Source: Nostoc sp. CHAB 5834 (GTDB lineage Bacteria > Cyanobacteriota > Cyanobacteriia > Cyanobacteriales > Nostocaceae). From it: 64,000 nucleotides of DNA. Position numbers and translations under genes: made by a program. Of the stretch, positions 1 to 9,085 are shown in pieces. How positions within the stretch are numbered: position 1 is the first letter of the stretch; each line of letters opens with the position of its first letter. The stretch lies in the NCBI GenBank assembly GCA_020829485.1, contig JAIVFU010000033.1:4463-68462 (forward strand), written 5' to 3'. A model generated the notes under the pieces. The model was given only the letters and a program-made list of their open reading frames with translations. It made no database searches and was not told the origin of the DNA.

Positions 1-1
1 T

Positions 2-139
2 AGAGAAGAATCATTAACAGAGAGAATCAACTTACGCATTACCAAAACTATGAAGGAAGAACTATCTACCAAAGATGATCCTCCAGAATTTTGCCGTCGT
101 GCAATCCAGGAAGCGTTAGATAAAGATAGAGAAAAGTAG
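2..139 (+). CDS. C-terminal end of small ribbon-helix-helix-like protein (partial)
   Basis: The reading frame is open from the left window edge to a TAG at 137-139 and encodes about 45 residues. The piece INLRITKTMKEEL followed by PPEFCRRAIQEALDK looks like a CopG/ribbon-helix-helix DNA-binding fold: a beta strand with alternating residues, then two amphipathic helices. Such proteins are usually short antitoxins or repressors. The start lies outside the window, so length and partner genes cannot be judged. The family assignment rests on pattern only. Confidence 0.5.
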   Translation, partial: REESLTERINLRITKTMKEELSTKDDPPEFCRRAIQEALDKDREK

Positions 140-223
140 TCTCAAAGGGATAGTTGTTACAAGTGTGTAAATTACTGGAATGAGTCAGCAATTAAGCATG
201 TTGCTTTCTGAATATGCTTAATT

Positions 224-384
224 GCTTGCTAAAAACACTGAAATTAGTAAGTAAAAGCTGATTTTGCTTGCGGAAAACACCAAAATGAGAAAGCAAACTG
301 GGGTTTGAGAAAGTAAAAGCTGATTTTGCTTGCGGAAAACACCAAAATGAGAAAGCAAACTGGGGTTTGAGAAAGTAAAAGCTC
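224..384. repeat. 62-bp tandem repeat, two full copies plus partial copies
   Basis: Two identical 62-bp units occupy 251-312 and 313-374, each beginning GTAAAAGCTGATTTTGCTTG. A third copy starts at 375 and diverges after about 10 bases. A diverged partial copy precedes them at about 224-250 (CTTGCTAAAAACACTGAAAT against CTTGCGGAAAACACCAAAAT). The antisense ORF across it reads as a repeated peptide and is not a gene. Confidence 0.9.
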
Positions 385-465
385 CTTTTGAGTAAGTCAA
401 ATGCCATTTTGCTTATTAAATTCGACTTGATCAATTTTTTCGATGCATTAACTAGCTAATCGCAA

Positions 466-530
466 AGACGCGATAAATCGCCGCCTCTACAAAGGACTGA
501 TTATTGTAAAGACGGCGATTTATCGCGTCT
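466..530. repeat. Imperfect inverted repeat (GACGCGATAAATCGCC type)
   Basis: The arms AGACGCGATAAATCGCCGCC (466-485) and AGACGGCGATTTATCGCGTC (510-529) are near-perfect reverse complements around a 24-base spacer. Shortened relatives (GAGACGCGATTAATCGCGTC) occur near 23212 and 43634, so this is a dispersed palindromic repeat family. Confidence 0.75.
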
Positions 531-678
531 CTTGCCTTAACCGAACCATATTGCCAATGGTGATGTGATAACAAAATCCAGGTTGCAAATTTCGGGGTAA
601 GCGAGTCATAAAGTCAGACAAATTCTTATTTAAACCTTATCTAAGTTGAGAATCGTAGTTTTCACCCTCTCCCTAAAT

Positions 679-747
679 CCCTCTCCCAAGTCTGGGAGAG
701 GGAGTTTGAAATTCTGGCTCCCCTTCTCCCACATTTGGGAGAAGGGG
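679..747. repeat. Two adjacent GC-rich hairpins
   Basis: CCCTCTCCCA (679-688) pairs with TGGGAGAGGG (693-702), and CCCCTTCTCCCA (720-731) pairs with TGGGAGAAGGGG (736-747). This double-hairpin arrangement is typical of dispersed intergenic repeats in Nostocales. No adjacent gene end suggests a terminator role. Confidence 0.7.
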
Positions 748-1045
748 TTGGGGGATGAGGGCAAATCCTTTTGAAGAACTACAGGTTTCAAGATAGACGT
801 GGTTTAGTCCTCTTCAGAGGACTTTCGCTATTAGCCGTAGGTTTCTAACCTATGGCGGGTGATGGATTCAAATGTAAGATTGTGGATTAAGTCATTGCAA
901 AATGTGACATTGCCCACCCGTCCGCCTCAGAATAAATTCTGCGGCTCATAGCGAAAGTCATCTAAAGCTGACTGAAATTCTTGTTTTACCCGTATTTCCC
1001 GCCAGAGGCAAGAAAAGAGTCTGTGAAAAGTTTTCCCAATTTAAA

Positions 1046-1076
1046 ATCCCCCCACATCTTTGTAGATGCAGGGGGA
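1046..1076 (-). terminator. Terminator-like hairpin after the S1-domain gene
   Basis: Read on the minus strand, TCCCCCTGCATCTAC and GATGTGGGGGGA form a strong stem followed by ATTTTAA. It lies about 70 bases past the stop of the S1-domain gene ending at 1144. The T-run is short, so the assignment is moderate. Confidence 0.5.
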
Positions 1077-1143
1077 GTATTAACAATTCAAAATTGTTTC
1101 ATACGGGGATTTAAACGCTTTGTGCAAACAGCCCACTTCAAAA

Positions 1144-2046
1144 CTATTCAGCAGCTTTGTTATTAGCTCTATTAGCCCGCGCCTCAGCCGAAGCCATCAC
1201 CTCATCCATATTCTCTAACACTTCGCCAGGAAAGTTTTCCAAAATTCTGGTAGAAAGAGCAACCCGCCCTTTACCCTCATCCAAGTCAATAATTACAGCT
1301 TTAATTGACTGACCAATTTGAAATACCTTTTCTAATGAGTCGATGAATTTTTGGCTTACCTGTTTGATATGAAGCAAAGCCCCCATACCATTTAAATCAA
1401 CAAACACACCAAAAGGTTTGATACCAGTAACTTTACCTTCCACCAGTTGACCTAGTTCTAACAAGCTGAAGTTGCTAGAACGAGTTGCTAATCGCTGAGA
1501 AAGGATGAGTTTGTTGGTGTTTCTATTGATTTCCAAAAAGCCCACAGTCAGATTTTGACCTTTAAGAGCTTCTAAATTATCACGCTCTGCCAGGTGCGAT
1601 CGCGGAATAAACCCCCGCAAAGAGAGAATATCGACGGTGACACCACCTTTATTCACACCCATAACCTTTACTTGCACAGTCTGAGCATTTTCCTGCATTT
1701 CGGCCAATCGTTCCCAGATGTTCTGAATTTCCAACTGCTTTCGAGAAAGGGTGACTTGACCTTCTGCATCCTGATCTCGGATAATCAAAAACTGCATTTC
1801 CTCTTGCAATGGCAGCACTTCCGATAAATCGGTAACTGCTCTCAAAGAAGCCTCATCGCGCGGCAGAAAAGCTGACGACTTGCCACCAATATCGACATAA
1901 GCTCCATCATGGTCAAGTTGGAACACTTTGCCATGTACAACCTGTCCCTTTTGAAACTGGTAGTCGTGTTTTTCTAGTGCTTTAGCAAAATCGTCCATCG
2001 TAAATGACGAATTGGCTGTTTGAGAAAGTTTCGATTCGGAATTCAT
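1144..2046 (-). CDS. S1 RNA-binding domain protein (ribosomal protein S1 homologue)
   Basis: The 300-residue protein carries three consecutive S1/OB-fold domains at about 33-102, 118-188 and 195-268. The third has the typical GQLVEGKVTGIKPFGVFVDL core. Three-domain proteins of this size are cyanobacterial and plastid forms of ribosomal protein S1, which bind mRNA at the 30S subunit. The N-terminus and lower charge suggest the second paralogue found in many cyanobacteria (Rps1b-like) rather than the main S1, but this is inferred from memory of the family. The tail is Ala/Asn-rich. The start ATG is followed by a Ser/Thr-rich leader. It is monocistronic, with its own terminator-like hairpin downstream and a heptamer array upstream. 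Confidence 0.85.
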   Translation of the reverse strand: MNSESKLSQTANSSFTMDDFAKALEKHDYQFQKGQVVHGKVFQLDHDGAYVDIGGKSSAFLPRDEASLRAVTDLSEVLPLQEEMQFLIIRDQDAEGQVTLSRKQLEIQNIWERLAEMQENAQTVQVKVMGVNKGGVTVDILSLRGFIPRSHLAERDNLEALKGQNLTVGFLEINRNTNKLILSQRLATRSSNFSLLELGQLVEGKVTGIKPFGVFVDLNGMGALLHIKQVSQKFIDSLEKVFQIGQSIKAVIIDLDEGKGRVALSTRILENFPGEVLENMDEVMASAEARANRANNKAAE

Positions 2047-2098
2047 GACTTTTGAAGATTAATTTTTATTTGATATGGTGCAACTGGAGTTTAAGATT

Positions 2099-2158
2099 GT
2101 CATTAGTCATTTGTCCTTTGCTAATGACTAATGACTAATGACTAATGACTAATGACTA
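2099..2158. repeat. Heptanucleotide repeat array (TGACTAA/ATGACTA)
   Basis: At least five tandem copies of the heptamer TGACTAA follow a TTTGTCC-type variant. The array runs directly into the neighbouring gene: the stop codon (TAG on the minus strand, 2156-2158) of the dienelactone hydrolase lies inside the last heptamer. Such STRR heptamers are characteristic of heterocystous cyanobacteria. Confidence 0.9.
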
Positions 2159-2896
2159 ATTCAGTTGACTAAAGAGTTGTTGGACTTGCTCCCAAGCATC
2201 AGCAGCAGCTTTAGGATTATAACTGCCACGACGGTCACAGAAAAATCCGTGATCAGCTCCATCGTAGCGAAACACACGATGAGGAATTTTATATTTTTCT
2301 AACTCTGCTTCAATTTCATCTACTTGTTCGGGTGGGATGCTAGCATCTTCTCTACCAAAGAAGGCATAGAGAGTCCCTGGAATTTCTCTGGTGCGGGTAA
2401 CAGTGGGAGTTACACCTCCTGGTGTGCGAGTGGTAATTCCAGCACCGTAGAAGGAAGCCGTAGCTTTAATATCTGGTAAGGTAGCTGCAAGATATGCGAC
2501 ATGACCGCCAAAGCAGAAGCCAATACAACCAAAACTATCTTTTTTCACTTGCGGCAGATTTTTGAGGTAGTCAATTGCTAATTGAATATCGCTCAATAAC
2601 TCTGAGGCTTTAGTTTGCATGGCGTAGCCTCTGCCCGTTTCAATATCTTCGGGTGTGTATCCGGTTTCAAAGCCAGGAGCAGTCCGTTGAAAAAGTGCAG
2701 GTGCGATTGCTACATATCCAAGTTTGGCAATTCGTTCTGTAACATCCCGAATGTGAACGTTAACACCAAAAATCTCTTGTAATACTACGACTCCTGGGTA
2801 AGAGCCAAAAGAATTTGGCTCTGCCAAATAAGCATATACTTGAATATTATCTTGCAAAAGATTAACCGTTGTGGTAATTAATGCTTGCTCTGTCAT
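2156..2896 (-). CDS. Dienelactone hydrolase family protein
   Basis: This 246-residue alpha/beta hydrolase has the dienelactone hydrolase signature. The nucleophile is Cys128 in the elbow GFCFGG, with Asp184 (FGREDASIP) and His216 (DGADHGFF); Glu41 in VVVLQEIFGV matches the conserved Glu that orients the Cys. Family members hydrolyse lactones or small esters; the substrate here is unknown. There is no signal peptide, so it is cytosolic. The length fits the family. Its stop codon is supplied by the heptamer array that follows. It is transcribed toward the S1-domain gene, with a repeat tract between them. Confidence 0.88.
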   Translation of the reverse strand: MTEQALITTTVNLLQDNIQVYAYLAEPNSFGSYPGVVVLQEIFGVNVHIRDVTERIAKLGYVAIAPALFQRTAPGFETGYTPEDIETGRGYAMQTKASELLSDIQLAIDYLKNLPQVKKDSFGCIGFCFGGHVAYLAATLPDIKATASFYGAGITTRTPGGVTPTVTRTREIPGTLYAFFGREDASIPPEQVDEIEAELEKYKIPHRVFRYDGADHGFFCDRRGSYNPKAAADAWEQVQQLFSQLN

Positions 2897-3190
2897 AATA
2901 ATTTTACCAGTGCTGTATGATTAGCCGTGTCTTTATTTGATATAACTATGCCAGTATGCCCAGGTCATTTCCATTTAAATTATCAATTACCAATAGGAGC
3001 GCATTAGAAATTTGTACCAGAAAAACTTTATATGTAAATAAAATATTTGACATGTAGCAAATGCAGCTGGTCACTAAAGGAGGGCTGAGTTAAAAGTGCT
3101 GTGTGCTGAGTAGTAAACCAACACTCCCCACTACTTCGGCTTCGCTCAGTACAAGTCCCCACTCCCCACTCCCACTCCCCACTCAGTATT
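2897..3190. other. Intergenic region between divergent genes, with CCCCACT heptamers
   Basis: No gene is seen. A TTGACA hexamer occurs at 3047-3052 on the plus strand without a clear -10 partner. From about 3120 to 3184 the sequence is CCCCACT-type heptamer repeat running almost into the ribosome binding site of the next gene. An upstream start at 3103 would translate this repeat and is rejected. Confidence 0.6.
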
Positions 3191-3197
3191 CAGGAGG
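3191..3197 (+). promoter_or_regulatory. Ribosome binding site deciding the plmA start
   Basis: CAGGAGG lies 7 bases before the ATG at 3205. It fixes the start there rather than at the longer open frame beginning 3103, whose extra residues derive from CCCCACT repeats. Confidence 0.8.
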
Positions 3198-3204
3198 TTT
3201 GCTG

Positions 3205-4188
3205 ATGATTCAATTCCGTATTCAGCCAGACAGCGAAATTCCCGCATCAACCCAGCTGTTTAATCAAATCCGGTTTGCGATCGCTTCTCGGCAATATCCC
3301 CCTGCTTACAAATTGCCAAGCACAAGGGCATTAGCAATGCAAACTGGATTACACCGTAATACCATTAGCAAAGTTTACCGTCAACTAGAAGAAGACGGAT
3401 TTGTTGAAAGTATGGCTGGTTCAGGAATTTATGTTCGTCCCCAAGGTCATGAGGGCGGTAGTAGACTGCAATCACCAATACTCAAACAAAATCCTGATGC
3501 ATATCAAGTTGTGCAGAAAGCACTTGATGATTTGCTCACTCAAGGATGTTCACTCAATCAAGCCAGAGAGCTATTTTTAGCAGAAATTGACTGGCGCTTG
3601 CGTTGTAGTGCGCGGGTACTGGTTGCAGTTCCATCTTATGATATGGGTGCTGGTGAATTGATGGTCTATGAATTGGAGCGATCGCTAAAAATACCAGTCC
3701 AATTGGTAGCAATGGAAGAATTAACAGCTGTGTTAGATAAAACTACCTCTGCAACAGTAGTCACCAGTCGGTATTTTATCAGTAATGTGGAAGCGATCGC
3801 CGCTCCAAAAGCTGCACGGGTAATTCCTTTGGATATCTACGATTACAGCAAAGAACTCAGCCTCTTGAAAACCCTACCAAAAGAAAACTGTGTAGGTATA
3901 GTTAGCCTCAGTTCCGGGATTGCCCGAGCAGCAGAAGTCATCCTCCACGGTTTGCGGGGAGATGAACTATTAGTGATGACTTCGCAACCAAAAGATGCTT
4001 ATAAACTTCAAGCTATGGTTAAACGGGCTGAGGTAATCATAAGTGATCAAGCCAGTTTTGCGGCAGTCCAAGCAGCCGTGCAAGCATGTGATGAAGATAT
4101 TATTCGTCCACCAAAGCTGATTAAGGTTGAAAATTATATCGGCACTAACTCGATTAACTTGCTAAAACGAGAACTGGGTTTGAGTTAA
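3205..4188 (+). CDS. plmA: GntR-family transcriptional regulator, PlmA-like
   Basis: The 327-residue protein has an N-terminal GntR winged helix (about residues 10-75, with LPSTRALAMQTGLHRNTISK as recognition region). Its roughly 220-residue C-terminal domain is unlike the FadR, HutC or aminotransferase types. This architecture and the opening MIQFRIQPDSEIPASTQ match PlmA, the GntR regulator conserved across cyanobacteria. PlmA was first linked to plasmid maintenance in Anabaena and later to the PII-PipX nitrogen/energy network. The start is set by AGGAGG at 3192-3197. The 5' leader is a heptamer array, so leader length could vary between strains. The gene stands alone; downstream is a palindromic repeat and then a Uma2 gene. 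The ortholog name is from family recognition. Confidence 0.82.
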   Translation: MIQFRIQPDSEIPASTQLFNQIRFAIASRQYPPAYKLPSTRALAMQTGLHRNTISKVYRQLEEDGFVESMAGSGIYVRPQGHEGGSRLQSPILKQNPDAYQVVQKALDDLLTQGCSLNQARELFLAEIDWRLRCSARVLVAVPSYDMGAGELMVYELERSLKIPVQLVAMEELTAVLDKTTSATVVTSRYFISNVEAIAAPKAARVIPLDIYDYSKELSLLKTLPKENCVGIVSLSSGIARAAEVILHGLRGDELLVMTSQPKDAYKLQAMVKRAEVIISDQASFAAVQAAVQACDEDIIRPPKLIKVENYIGTNSINLLKRELGLS

Positions 4189-4203
4189 CCTAAAAATGGT
4201 AAA

Positions 4204-4258
4204 TAAGTTTGTAGTAAGGACTTTAGTCCTTGTTTTTAGCACAAAGCGTGCTTAAAAC
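4204..4258. repeat. Palindromic repeat (GTAGTAAGGACTTTAGTCCT type)
   Basis: It contains the palindrome AAGGACTTTAGTCCTT followed by an imperfect AGCACAAAGCGTGCT. Relatives occur at 16208-16316 and 17453-17510, making a three-copy family in this window. Confidence 0.75.
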
Positions 4259-4312
4259 GTAACAGGCAAAGTTGCTGTCAATTATCCAATAAAGGAACTA
4301 CTAAGAGGCGAT

Positions 4313-4900
4313 ATGAGTATCCCACTTCTAGACCATCCCATACAAGAAAAACTAGTGACCGTTGCAGATGTTTCTTGGGAGGAATTTAAAGGTATTGAGG
4401 CACAGCTAAAAGACAACCACAATGTTCGACTCTCCTATTTGTCAGGGATATTAGAAATTATGTCGCCCATTGGAGATAAACATGAGTACGTAAAAAGAAC
4501 TCTCGGCTACTTGCTAGAAGCTTACATGAGAGAGTTAGGAATCCGGTTCTACGGTCGTGGTGGTTTTACATTGGAAGAACCTGGGTATGCTTCTGGCACA
4601 CCAGATGAATCTTACTGCATTGACAGCAATAAAGAAACGCCTGATATTGTTATTGAAATCATTGTTACTAGTGGCACTATTAACAGAAAAGAGTTATGCA
4701 AACCCAAGAAAGTGCCTGAAGTTTGGTTCTGGAAATCTGACCAGATAAAGATATTCCGTTTAAATGCGACTGGCGAGTATGAAGAAGTAAACCGTAGTGG
4801 TTTCTTCCCGAATTTAGACCCAGCTTTGTTGCTGCAATATATCGGACATCCTGACCAGTACGATGCTATTGCCGAATTTGTGCAGGCTATCCGAAAATAA
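4313..4900 (+). CDS. Uma2 family (DUF820) putative restriction-endonuclease-fold protein
   Basis: This 195-residue protein has the Uma2/DUF820 pattern: an N-terminal WEEFKGIEAQL segment, LSYLSGILEIMSP, a central strand TPDIVIEIIVTSG and the closing PEVWFWKSDQIKIFRL. The fold is PD-(D/E)XK nuclease-like; Asp in TPDIVIEI and the following Glu are candidate metal ligands, with the Lys of NRKELC nearby. Uma2 proteins are hugely expanded in filamentous cyanobacteria and their role is unsettled, although an association with mobile DNA is often suggested. It stands alone between repeats. Another family member lies at 52811-53377. Confidence 0.8.
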   Translation: MSIPLLDHPIQEKLVTVADVSWEEFKGIEAQLKDNHNVRLSYLSGILEIMSPIGDKHEYVKRTLGYLLEAYMRELGIRFYGRGGFTLEEPGYASGTPDESYCIDSNKETPDIVIEIIVTSGTINRKELCKPKKVPEVWFWKSDQIKIFRLNATGEYEEVNRSGFFPNLDPALLLQYIGHPDQYDAIAEFVQAIRK

Positions 4901-5241
4901 CATTTTGGAACTAACCTTGATGGTTGGATTTAGCTACATGGATATTAAGTTGTCATTAATAAAGGATTAAAGTGTGAAATCAGCCCAGTTAGGGTTACTC
5001 TACTGAAGCCTAGAATCCCCTCCATAAATGGGTTTCTTCAGAACAATCACACCACTTATCTTGACACGACACCTAATTGTATAAATTTTTTTAAAGCTCA
5101 TTGATTAAATGGCAACTAACAGTATATTGTGAATTTTATCAAGGTTTTCTAATACCGTATAAGCACCAAAATAGTTAAATGCAGTGACCTACAGAATACC
5201 TTGATCAGCAATTCAGATTCTTGTTTTAAAAGGTTTTAACC
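4901..5241. other. Intergenic region, nothing clear
   Basis: AT-rich sequence with a weak hairpin near 5008-5042 (GAAGCC...GGGTTTCTTC). I see no gene, clear promoter or repeat family. Confidence 0.5.
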
Positions 5242-5601
5242 ATGCTCAAGATTAAAAGAACAACTGGTTTATGGATTACTAGTTTTGTAATAGTTCTAAC
5301 GCTCTTTTTTGGCTTTTTTTCAACGCAATTCGTTGCTCAAGCTCAATTCTCCGCACCTAAAATAGAAACACCGGATTGTGTTGCAGATGGACTGACTCAG
5401 GGTGTTATCGGCTACAGGTTAGTTGGTAATACATTTTACTATGTTCGACGATTAGCAACTGTACTTGATGCTTCTATAAATGACTTTGGTGTGAATGGAG
5501 GTGGAGATGCATTAGAATTCTTTTGTCTCACCGAAAATCCTCAAACAAGCTTAGGTAAGAGTGCCGTTTGTTTATCTGGAGAGAATTGTCCCTGGAGATA
5601 A
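5242..5601 (+). CDS. Small exported protein of unknown function
   Basis: The 119-residue product has a clear signal peptide: basic MLKIKRTTG, a hydrophobic stretch to about residue 30, and a likely cleavage after AQA (about residue 34). The mature part is about 85 residues with four cysteines (PDC, EFFC, AVC and ENC), so disulfides are likely outside the cytoplasm. I do not recognise the family. It stands alone, with AT-rich sequence on both sides. The frame and signal peptide make it a credible gene. Confidence 0.6.
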   Translation: MLKIKRTTGLWITSFVIVLTLFFGFFSTQFVAQAQFSAPKIETPDCVADGLTQGVIGYRLVGNTFYYVRRLATVLDASINDFGVNGGGDALEFFCLTENPQTSLGKSAVCLSGENCPWR

Positions 5602-6004
5602 ATACTGTAACTAGCATTTCACCTCGACCTTTTCAAACCTGCAATGACATTTTTCGATGTGACTAAAGAACAATTCTTTGCGCCTTTGCATGAAGGTAAG
5701 AGATGATTTATAAAGTAAAGCTTAAATTGTAGGGTGCGTTAAAGCAGCGCGTAATGCACCGTATTTAGTGGTGCGTTACGGCTAATTCATACTCTCTCAA
5801 ACGCCCAAATCCTTACATAGCCGTAACAATAAATAAAATCTAATCCTACCCTGTGTTCCTTGCTGTGACTGGATTTTAAATTTTTGAAACTTTCCTATAA
5901 AACTGCGATTTTAATGCCGTACCATAAAACCAACGCAAGAGCCATATTTACTTTATAAATGACCTCTAATTCCTACTTTCAAGCAGCAATGACCGAAAAA
6001 TAAG
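5602..6004. other. Intergenic region with an inverted repeat
   Basis: The main feature is GTAGGGTGCGTTAAAGCAGC followed by CGTAATGCACC (5750-5760) and GGTGCGTTACG (5770-5780), a near-perfect hairpin of a type dispersed in cyanobacterial genomes. No gene is seen. Confidence 0.6.
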
Positions 6005-6925
6005 TTAACTCCCTTGCGGCTCTAGGGTTTTAATTTGCAGAAACTCTTGTACCCGTTGCAAGTAAGTTGGCGCATCTTCCAGCATTGGGAAATGCGCTGT
6101 GTTAGGAATCATCACAAATTCCACTTTGTCACTCAATGCAGCTGCTTGACGCCCCATCTCGGCTGGAATAATCTTGTCATACTCCCCCGCCACCAGTAGA
6201 GTCGCCACTGTCAGCTTGGCAAACTCTTGCGGCATCACTTCAGATTGAGCCTTACTGACTGAAGTAAAAATTGTCCCCAAAGCCGCATCGTAATCTGCTT
6301 CGAGAAAATCTTCCAAAAAAGCTTGCCGCTCAGAATGTGGTATGGAACTATGCAAAAATCTAGCCATAAACATCCGGTCAACAAATGGAATTTTGCTTAA
6401 CCACTTGGGACGGAACTTTACTACATAGCCACCAAATTTATGAAAAGCACTAAATGATTTTTCGTCGTACTCAAAAACGCCGCTACAGGTTAAAATTCCT
6501 CGTTCCACTTGTTGGGGGTAGCGGTTAAAAAATAGAGTAGCAACAGACGCGCCCATCGAGTGAGCATTGATATAAACACGCTGAAGATGCAACCCCTCTA
6601 ACAAAGCTGCCAAATCATCAGCGTATTCCTCTAATTCATAGGTTAACTCTTTGATTGCCTCTGATTTTTCTTGGGGGGATTCAGATTCGGCAACAGCTTC
6701 ACTTGCTTCGGCTATGGTTGGCTTCCCACCAGAACGGCCAAACCCCCGCATATCGTAGAGTAAACAATCAAATTGCTCTGATAAAGCATTCGCAGTACTT
6801 TGCCAATACCTAGCCGAACCAGCCCAACCGTGCATGAAAACCATCACTGGTTTTACCAAAGAGCCAGATGGTTTTTTCACCCATTCGTAGTAATGCTCAA
6901 CGCCACGAACATTAATATAAGGCAT
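6005..6925 (-). CDS. Alpha/beta hydrolase
   Basis: This 306-residue alpha/beta hydrolase has an oxyanion region HGWAGSARYW near residue 32, the nucleophile elbow AHSMGASVA with catalytic Ser, the acid in VAGEYDKIIP and the catalytic His in PNTAHFPMLE. A 20-residue acidic insert (EAVAESESPQEKSEA) follows the GFGRSGG motif and is unusual for the family. There is no signal peptide. The substrate cannot be inferred. It is separated from clpX by a heptamer-rich spacer and is probably its own unit. Confidence 0.82.
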   Translation of the reverse strand: MPYINVRGVEHYYEWVKKPSGSLVKPVMVFMHGWAGSARYWQSTANALSEQFDCLLYDMRGFGRSGGKPTIAEASEAVAESESPQEKSEAIKELTYELEEYADDLAALLEGLHLQRVYINAHSMGASVATLFFNRYPQQVERGILTCSGVFEYDEKSFSAFHKFGGYVVKFRPKWLSKIPFVDRMFMARFLHSSIPHSERQAFLEDFLEADYDAALGTIFTSVSKAQSEVMPQEFAKLTVATLLVAGEYDKIIPAEMGRQAAALSDKVEFVMIPNTAHFPMLEDAPTYLQRVQEFLQIKTLEPQGS

Positions 6926-7036
6926 TTATCATTTGTCCTTTGTCCTTTGTCAGTTGTCATTTGTCCTTGATATATGGTTATTAGTCCTTAGTTTTTGACT
7001 AATCGCTAATGACTAATGACCAATGACTAATGACTA
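6926..7036. repeat. Heptamer repeat spacer (TTTGTCC/TGACTAA)
   Basis: Nearly the whole 111-bp spacer between the hydrolase and the clpX stop consists of two heptamer types: TCATTTGTCC-like units at the left, TGACTAATGACCAATGACTA at the right. Confidence 0.85.
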
Positions 7037-8377
7037 TTAGGCTGATTCTGGCTTCGGTAGTGAAGATGGATGTATTATCAGTTCGGCAGTCGATCGCTTC
7101 TCAACCATCTCCCGTGTTACTGTACAACGTGTCACATCCTTACGAGATGGTAACTCATACATAACATCCAGCATAAGTTCTTCGACAATGCCCCGCAGCG
7201 CTCTTGCACCAGTTTTACGGCGGTAGGCTTCTTGAGCGATCGCTCGTAAAGCATCTGGTTTAAAATCTAACTGGACATTATCCATCTTCAGCAGTTTTTG
7301 GTACTGCTTCACTAAGGCGCTGCGTGGTTGGGTGAGAATCGCCATCAACGCTTCTTCATCTAGCGGATCTACTACTGCTACCATTGGCACGCGCCCAATA
7401 AATTCGGGAATCATCCCAAATTTTACTAGATCATCCGGTGCTAGATGTCGAAGAGTATCGGCTGCCCGTTTTTCCTTCGTTTGCCCTTCTCCAGGTTGCA
7501 CAAAGCCTATTGCTTTTTTGCCAACTCTCTGATCCACAACCTTTTCTAAGCCCACGAAAGCACCACCACAGACGAACAAGATATTACTTGTATCAATCTG
7601 GATGCAGTCTTGATAGGGATGCTTACGCCCTCCTTGGGGTGGTACATTGGCGATCGTTCCCTCTAACATTTTCAGCAAGGCTTGCTGCACGCCTTCGCCA
7701 GAAACATCGCGGGTAATTGACGGGTTCTCACTCTTGCGAGCAATTTTGTCAATTTCATCAATGTAGATAATTCCTCGCTGCGCTTCTTCTATATCTAAAT
7801 CTGCCACCTGCAAGAGTCGCAGCAAGATATTTTCCACATCTTCTCCCACATACCCTGCTTCTGTCAGCGTCGTAGCATCAGCAACGGCAAAGGGTACATC
7901 CAGGATTTTCGCTAGAGTTTGCGCTAAGAGAGTTTTACCACAACCAGTCGGGCCAATTAACAAAATGTTGGACTTTTGCAGTTCTACAGCATCATCCGCC
8001 CCACCTTTGCCACTGGCTTTAGACTGAATCACTGCCAACCGCTTGTAGTGATTGTAAACAGCTACTGACAGGACTTTCTTGGCTTCGTCTTGACCAATAA
8101 CGTGTTCATCTAAATAATTTTTAATCTCTCTTGGCTTGGGTATTTGATTAAACGAAATACTAGAAGATTGAGTACGCCGTTTTTGAGGTGGTTCTGCTCT
8201 TGGTGCCGGTTGTGCTGGCGCACCATTGGTATCGAGTAACTCTTCGTCTAGTATTTCATTACACAAGTCAACGCATTCATCGCAGATGTAGACTCCCGGC
8301 CCCGCGATTAATTTACGCACCTGCTCTTGAGACTTGCCGCAAAATGAACATTTTAAATGGGAGTCGTACTTAGACAT
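7037..8377 (-). CDS. clpX: ATP-dependent Clp protease ATP-binding subunit ClpX
   Basis: The 446-residue ClpX has the C4 zinc finger (Cys10, Cys13, Cys32, Cys35), Walker A GPTGCGKT at 142-149, Walker [12 protein letters not shown] and a ClpP-docking-type C-terminal AAA+ lid. It unfolds tagged substrates and feeds them to ClpP. It follows clpP with only a 9-base gap, so the two are cotranscribed, the usual clpP2-clpX pairing in cyanobacteria. Length and motifs are canonical. The stop is immediately followed by a heptamer array. Confidence 0.97.
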   Translation of the reverse strand: MSKYDSHLKCSFCGKSQEQVRKLIAGPGVYICDECVDLCNEILDEELLDTNGAPAQPAPRAEPPQKRRTQSSSISFNQIPKPREIKNYLDEHVIGQDEAKKVLSVAVYNHYKRLAVIQSKASGKGGADDAVELQKSNILLIGPTGCGKTLLAQTLAKILDVPFAVADATTLTEAGYVGEDVENILLRLLQVADLDIEEAQRGIIYIDEIDKIARKSENPSITRDVSGEGVQQALLKMLEGTIANVPPQGGRKHPYQDCIQIDTSNILFVCGGAFVGLEKVVDQRVGKKAIGFVQPGEGQTKEKRAADTLRHLAPDDLVKFGMIPEFIGRVPMVAVVDPLDEEALMAILTQPRSALVKQYQKLLKMDNVQLDFKPDALRAIAQEAYRRKTGARALRGIVEELMLDVMYELPSRKDVTRCTVTREMVEKRSTAELIIHPSSLPKPESA

Positions 8378-8386
8378 ACCAGCCTC

Positions 8387-9085
8387 TTATTTCAGAATGG
8401 TGACGTTTTCCCCTGCTGTGGGAAGATTTTGCCTGGAAATGACCTGATCAATCAAACCGTAATTCTTGGCTTCTTCTGCCGACATGAAAAAGTCGCGCTC
8501 AGTATCTGCTTCAATTCTTTCTATGGGTTGACCAGTATGATGAGCCATTAACTGATTCAACTTAGCCTTAATGTAAAGAATTTCTCTGGCTTGAATTTCA
8601 ATGTCGATGGCTTGACCTTGAGCGCCACCAAGTGGTTGGTGAATCATAATCCGGGAGTCGGGCAGAGACATTCGCTTACCGGCAGCCCCTGCTGTTAACA
8701 AAAATGCCCCCATGCTCGCGGCTAATCCAAAACAGATGGTAACAACATCAGGGCGAATTTGTTGTATTGTATCATAGATTGCCATGCCTGCGTAGACCGA
8801 GCCGCCAGGAGAATTAATATACAGTTGGATGTCTTTTTCTGAGTCTTCGGCGTCTAGGAATAACAACTGAGCCACAATTGAGTTGGCTACACTATCGTCT
8901 ATTGGCGTTCCCAAAAAGATAATCCGCTCTCGCAGCAGGCGGGAGTAGATGTCGAAAGCCCTTTCTCCCATGCCAGACTGTTCCACCACCATCGGCACGA
9001 TGTTGCTAGGGCTGTTCAACTGGGAGTTAATGTTGATTCGACTTTGGTTGCTGATGGGGTTATTTCCCGACTGCGATACAAGCAT
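8387..9085 (-). CDS. clpP: ATP-dependent Clp protease proteolytic subunit (ClpP2-type)
   Basis: The 232-residue ClpP has catalytic Ser124 (GLAASMGAF), His149 (MIHQPLGG) and the Asp of the DTERDFF segment, so it is an active-type subunit rather than the inactive ClpR. The first 30 residues are Asn/Ser-rich and longer than in E. coli ClpP, consistent with a propeptide. Linkage to clpX points to the ClpP2 paralogue. A 348-bp region separates it from tig upstream, so it probably has its own promoter. Confidence 0.95.
   Translation of the reverse strand: MLVSQSGNNPISNQSRININSQLNSPSNIVPMVVEQSGMGERAFDIYSRLLRERIIFLGTPIDDSVANSIVAQLLFLDAEDSEKDIQLYINSPGGSVYAGMAIYDTIQQIRPDVVTICFGLAASMGAFLLTAGAAGKRMSLPDSRIMIHQPLGGAQGQAIDIEIQAREILYIKAKLNQLMAHHTGQPIERIEADTERDFFMSAEEAKNYGLIDQVISRQNLPTAGENVTILK

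Larger units (their letters stand above)
140..1143. other. 1-kb repeat-rich stretch without a gene
   Basis: No convincing gene is present. The stretch holds a 62-bp tandem repeat (224-384), a hairpin repeat (466-530), two GC-rich hairpins (679-747), inverted-repeat remnants around 800-960 and, next to the S1-domain gene, a terminator-like hairpin (1046-1076). Short open frames on both strands here are repeat translations. Confidence 0.7.

Noticed and set aside
192..434. 80-residue ORF with repeated peptides on the minus strand
   Set aside because: It is a translation of the 62-bp tandem repeat. No ribosome site or conserved features.
2621..2640. GGCGTAGCCTCTGCCCG inside the dienelactone hydrolase as an inserted repeat
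   Set aside because: The similarity to the dispersed GCGTAGCC repeat is short and the encoded residues fit the family, so chance is as likely.
3103..3204. N-terminal extension of PlmA
   Set aside because: The extra residues are encoded by CCCCACT repeats, and AGGAGG precedes the ATG at 3205.
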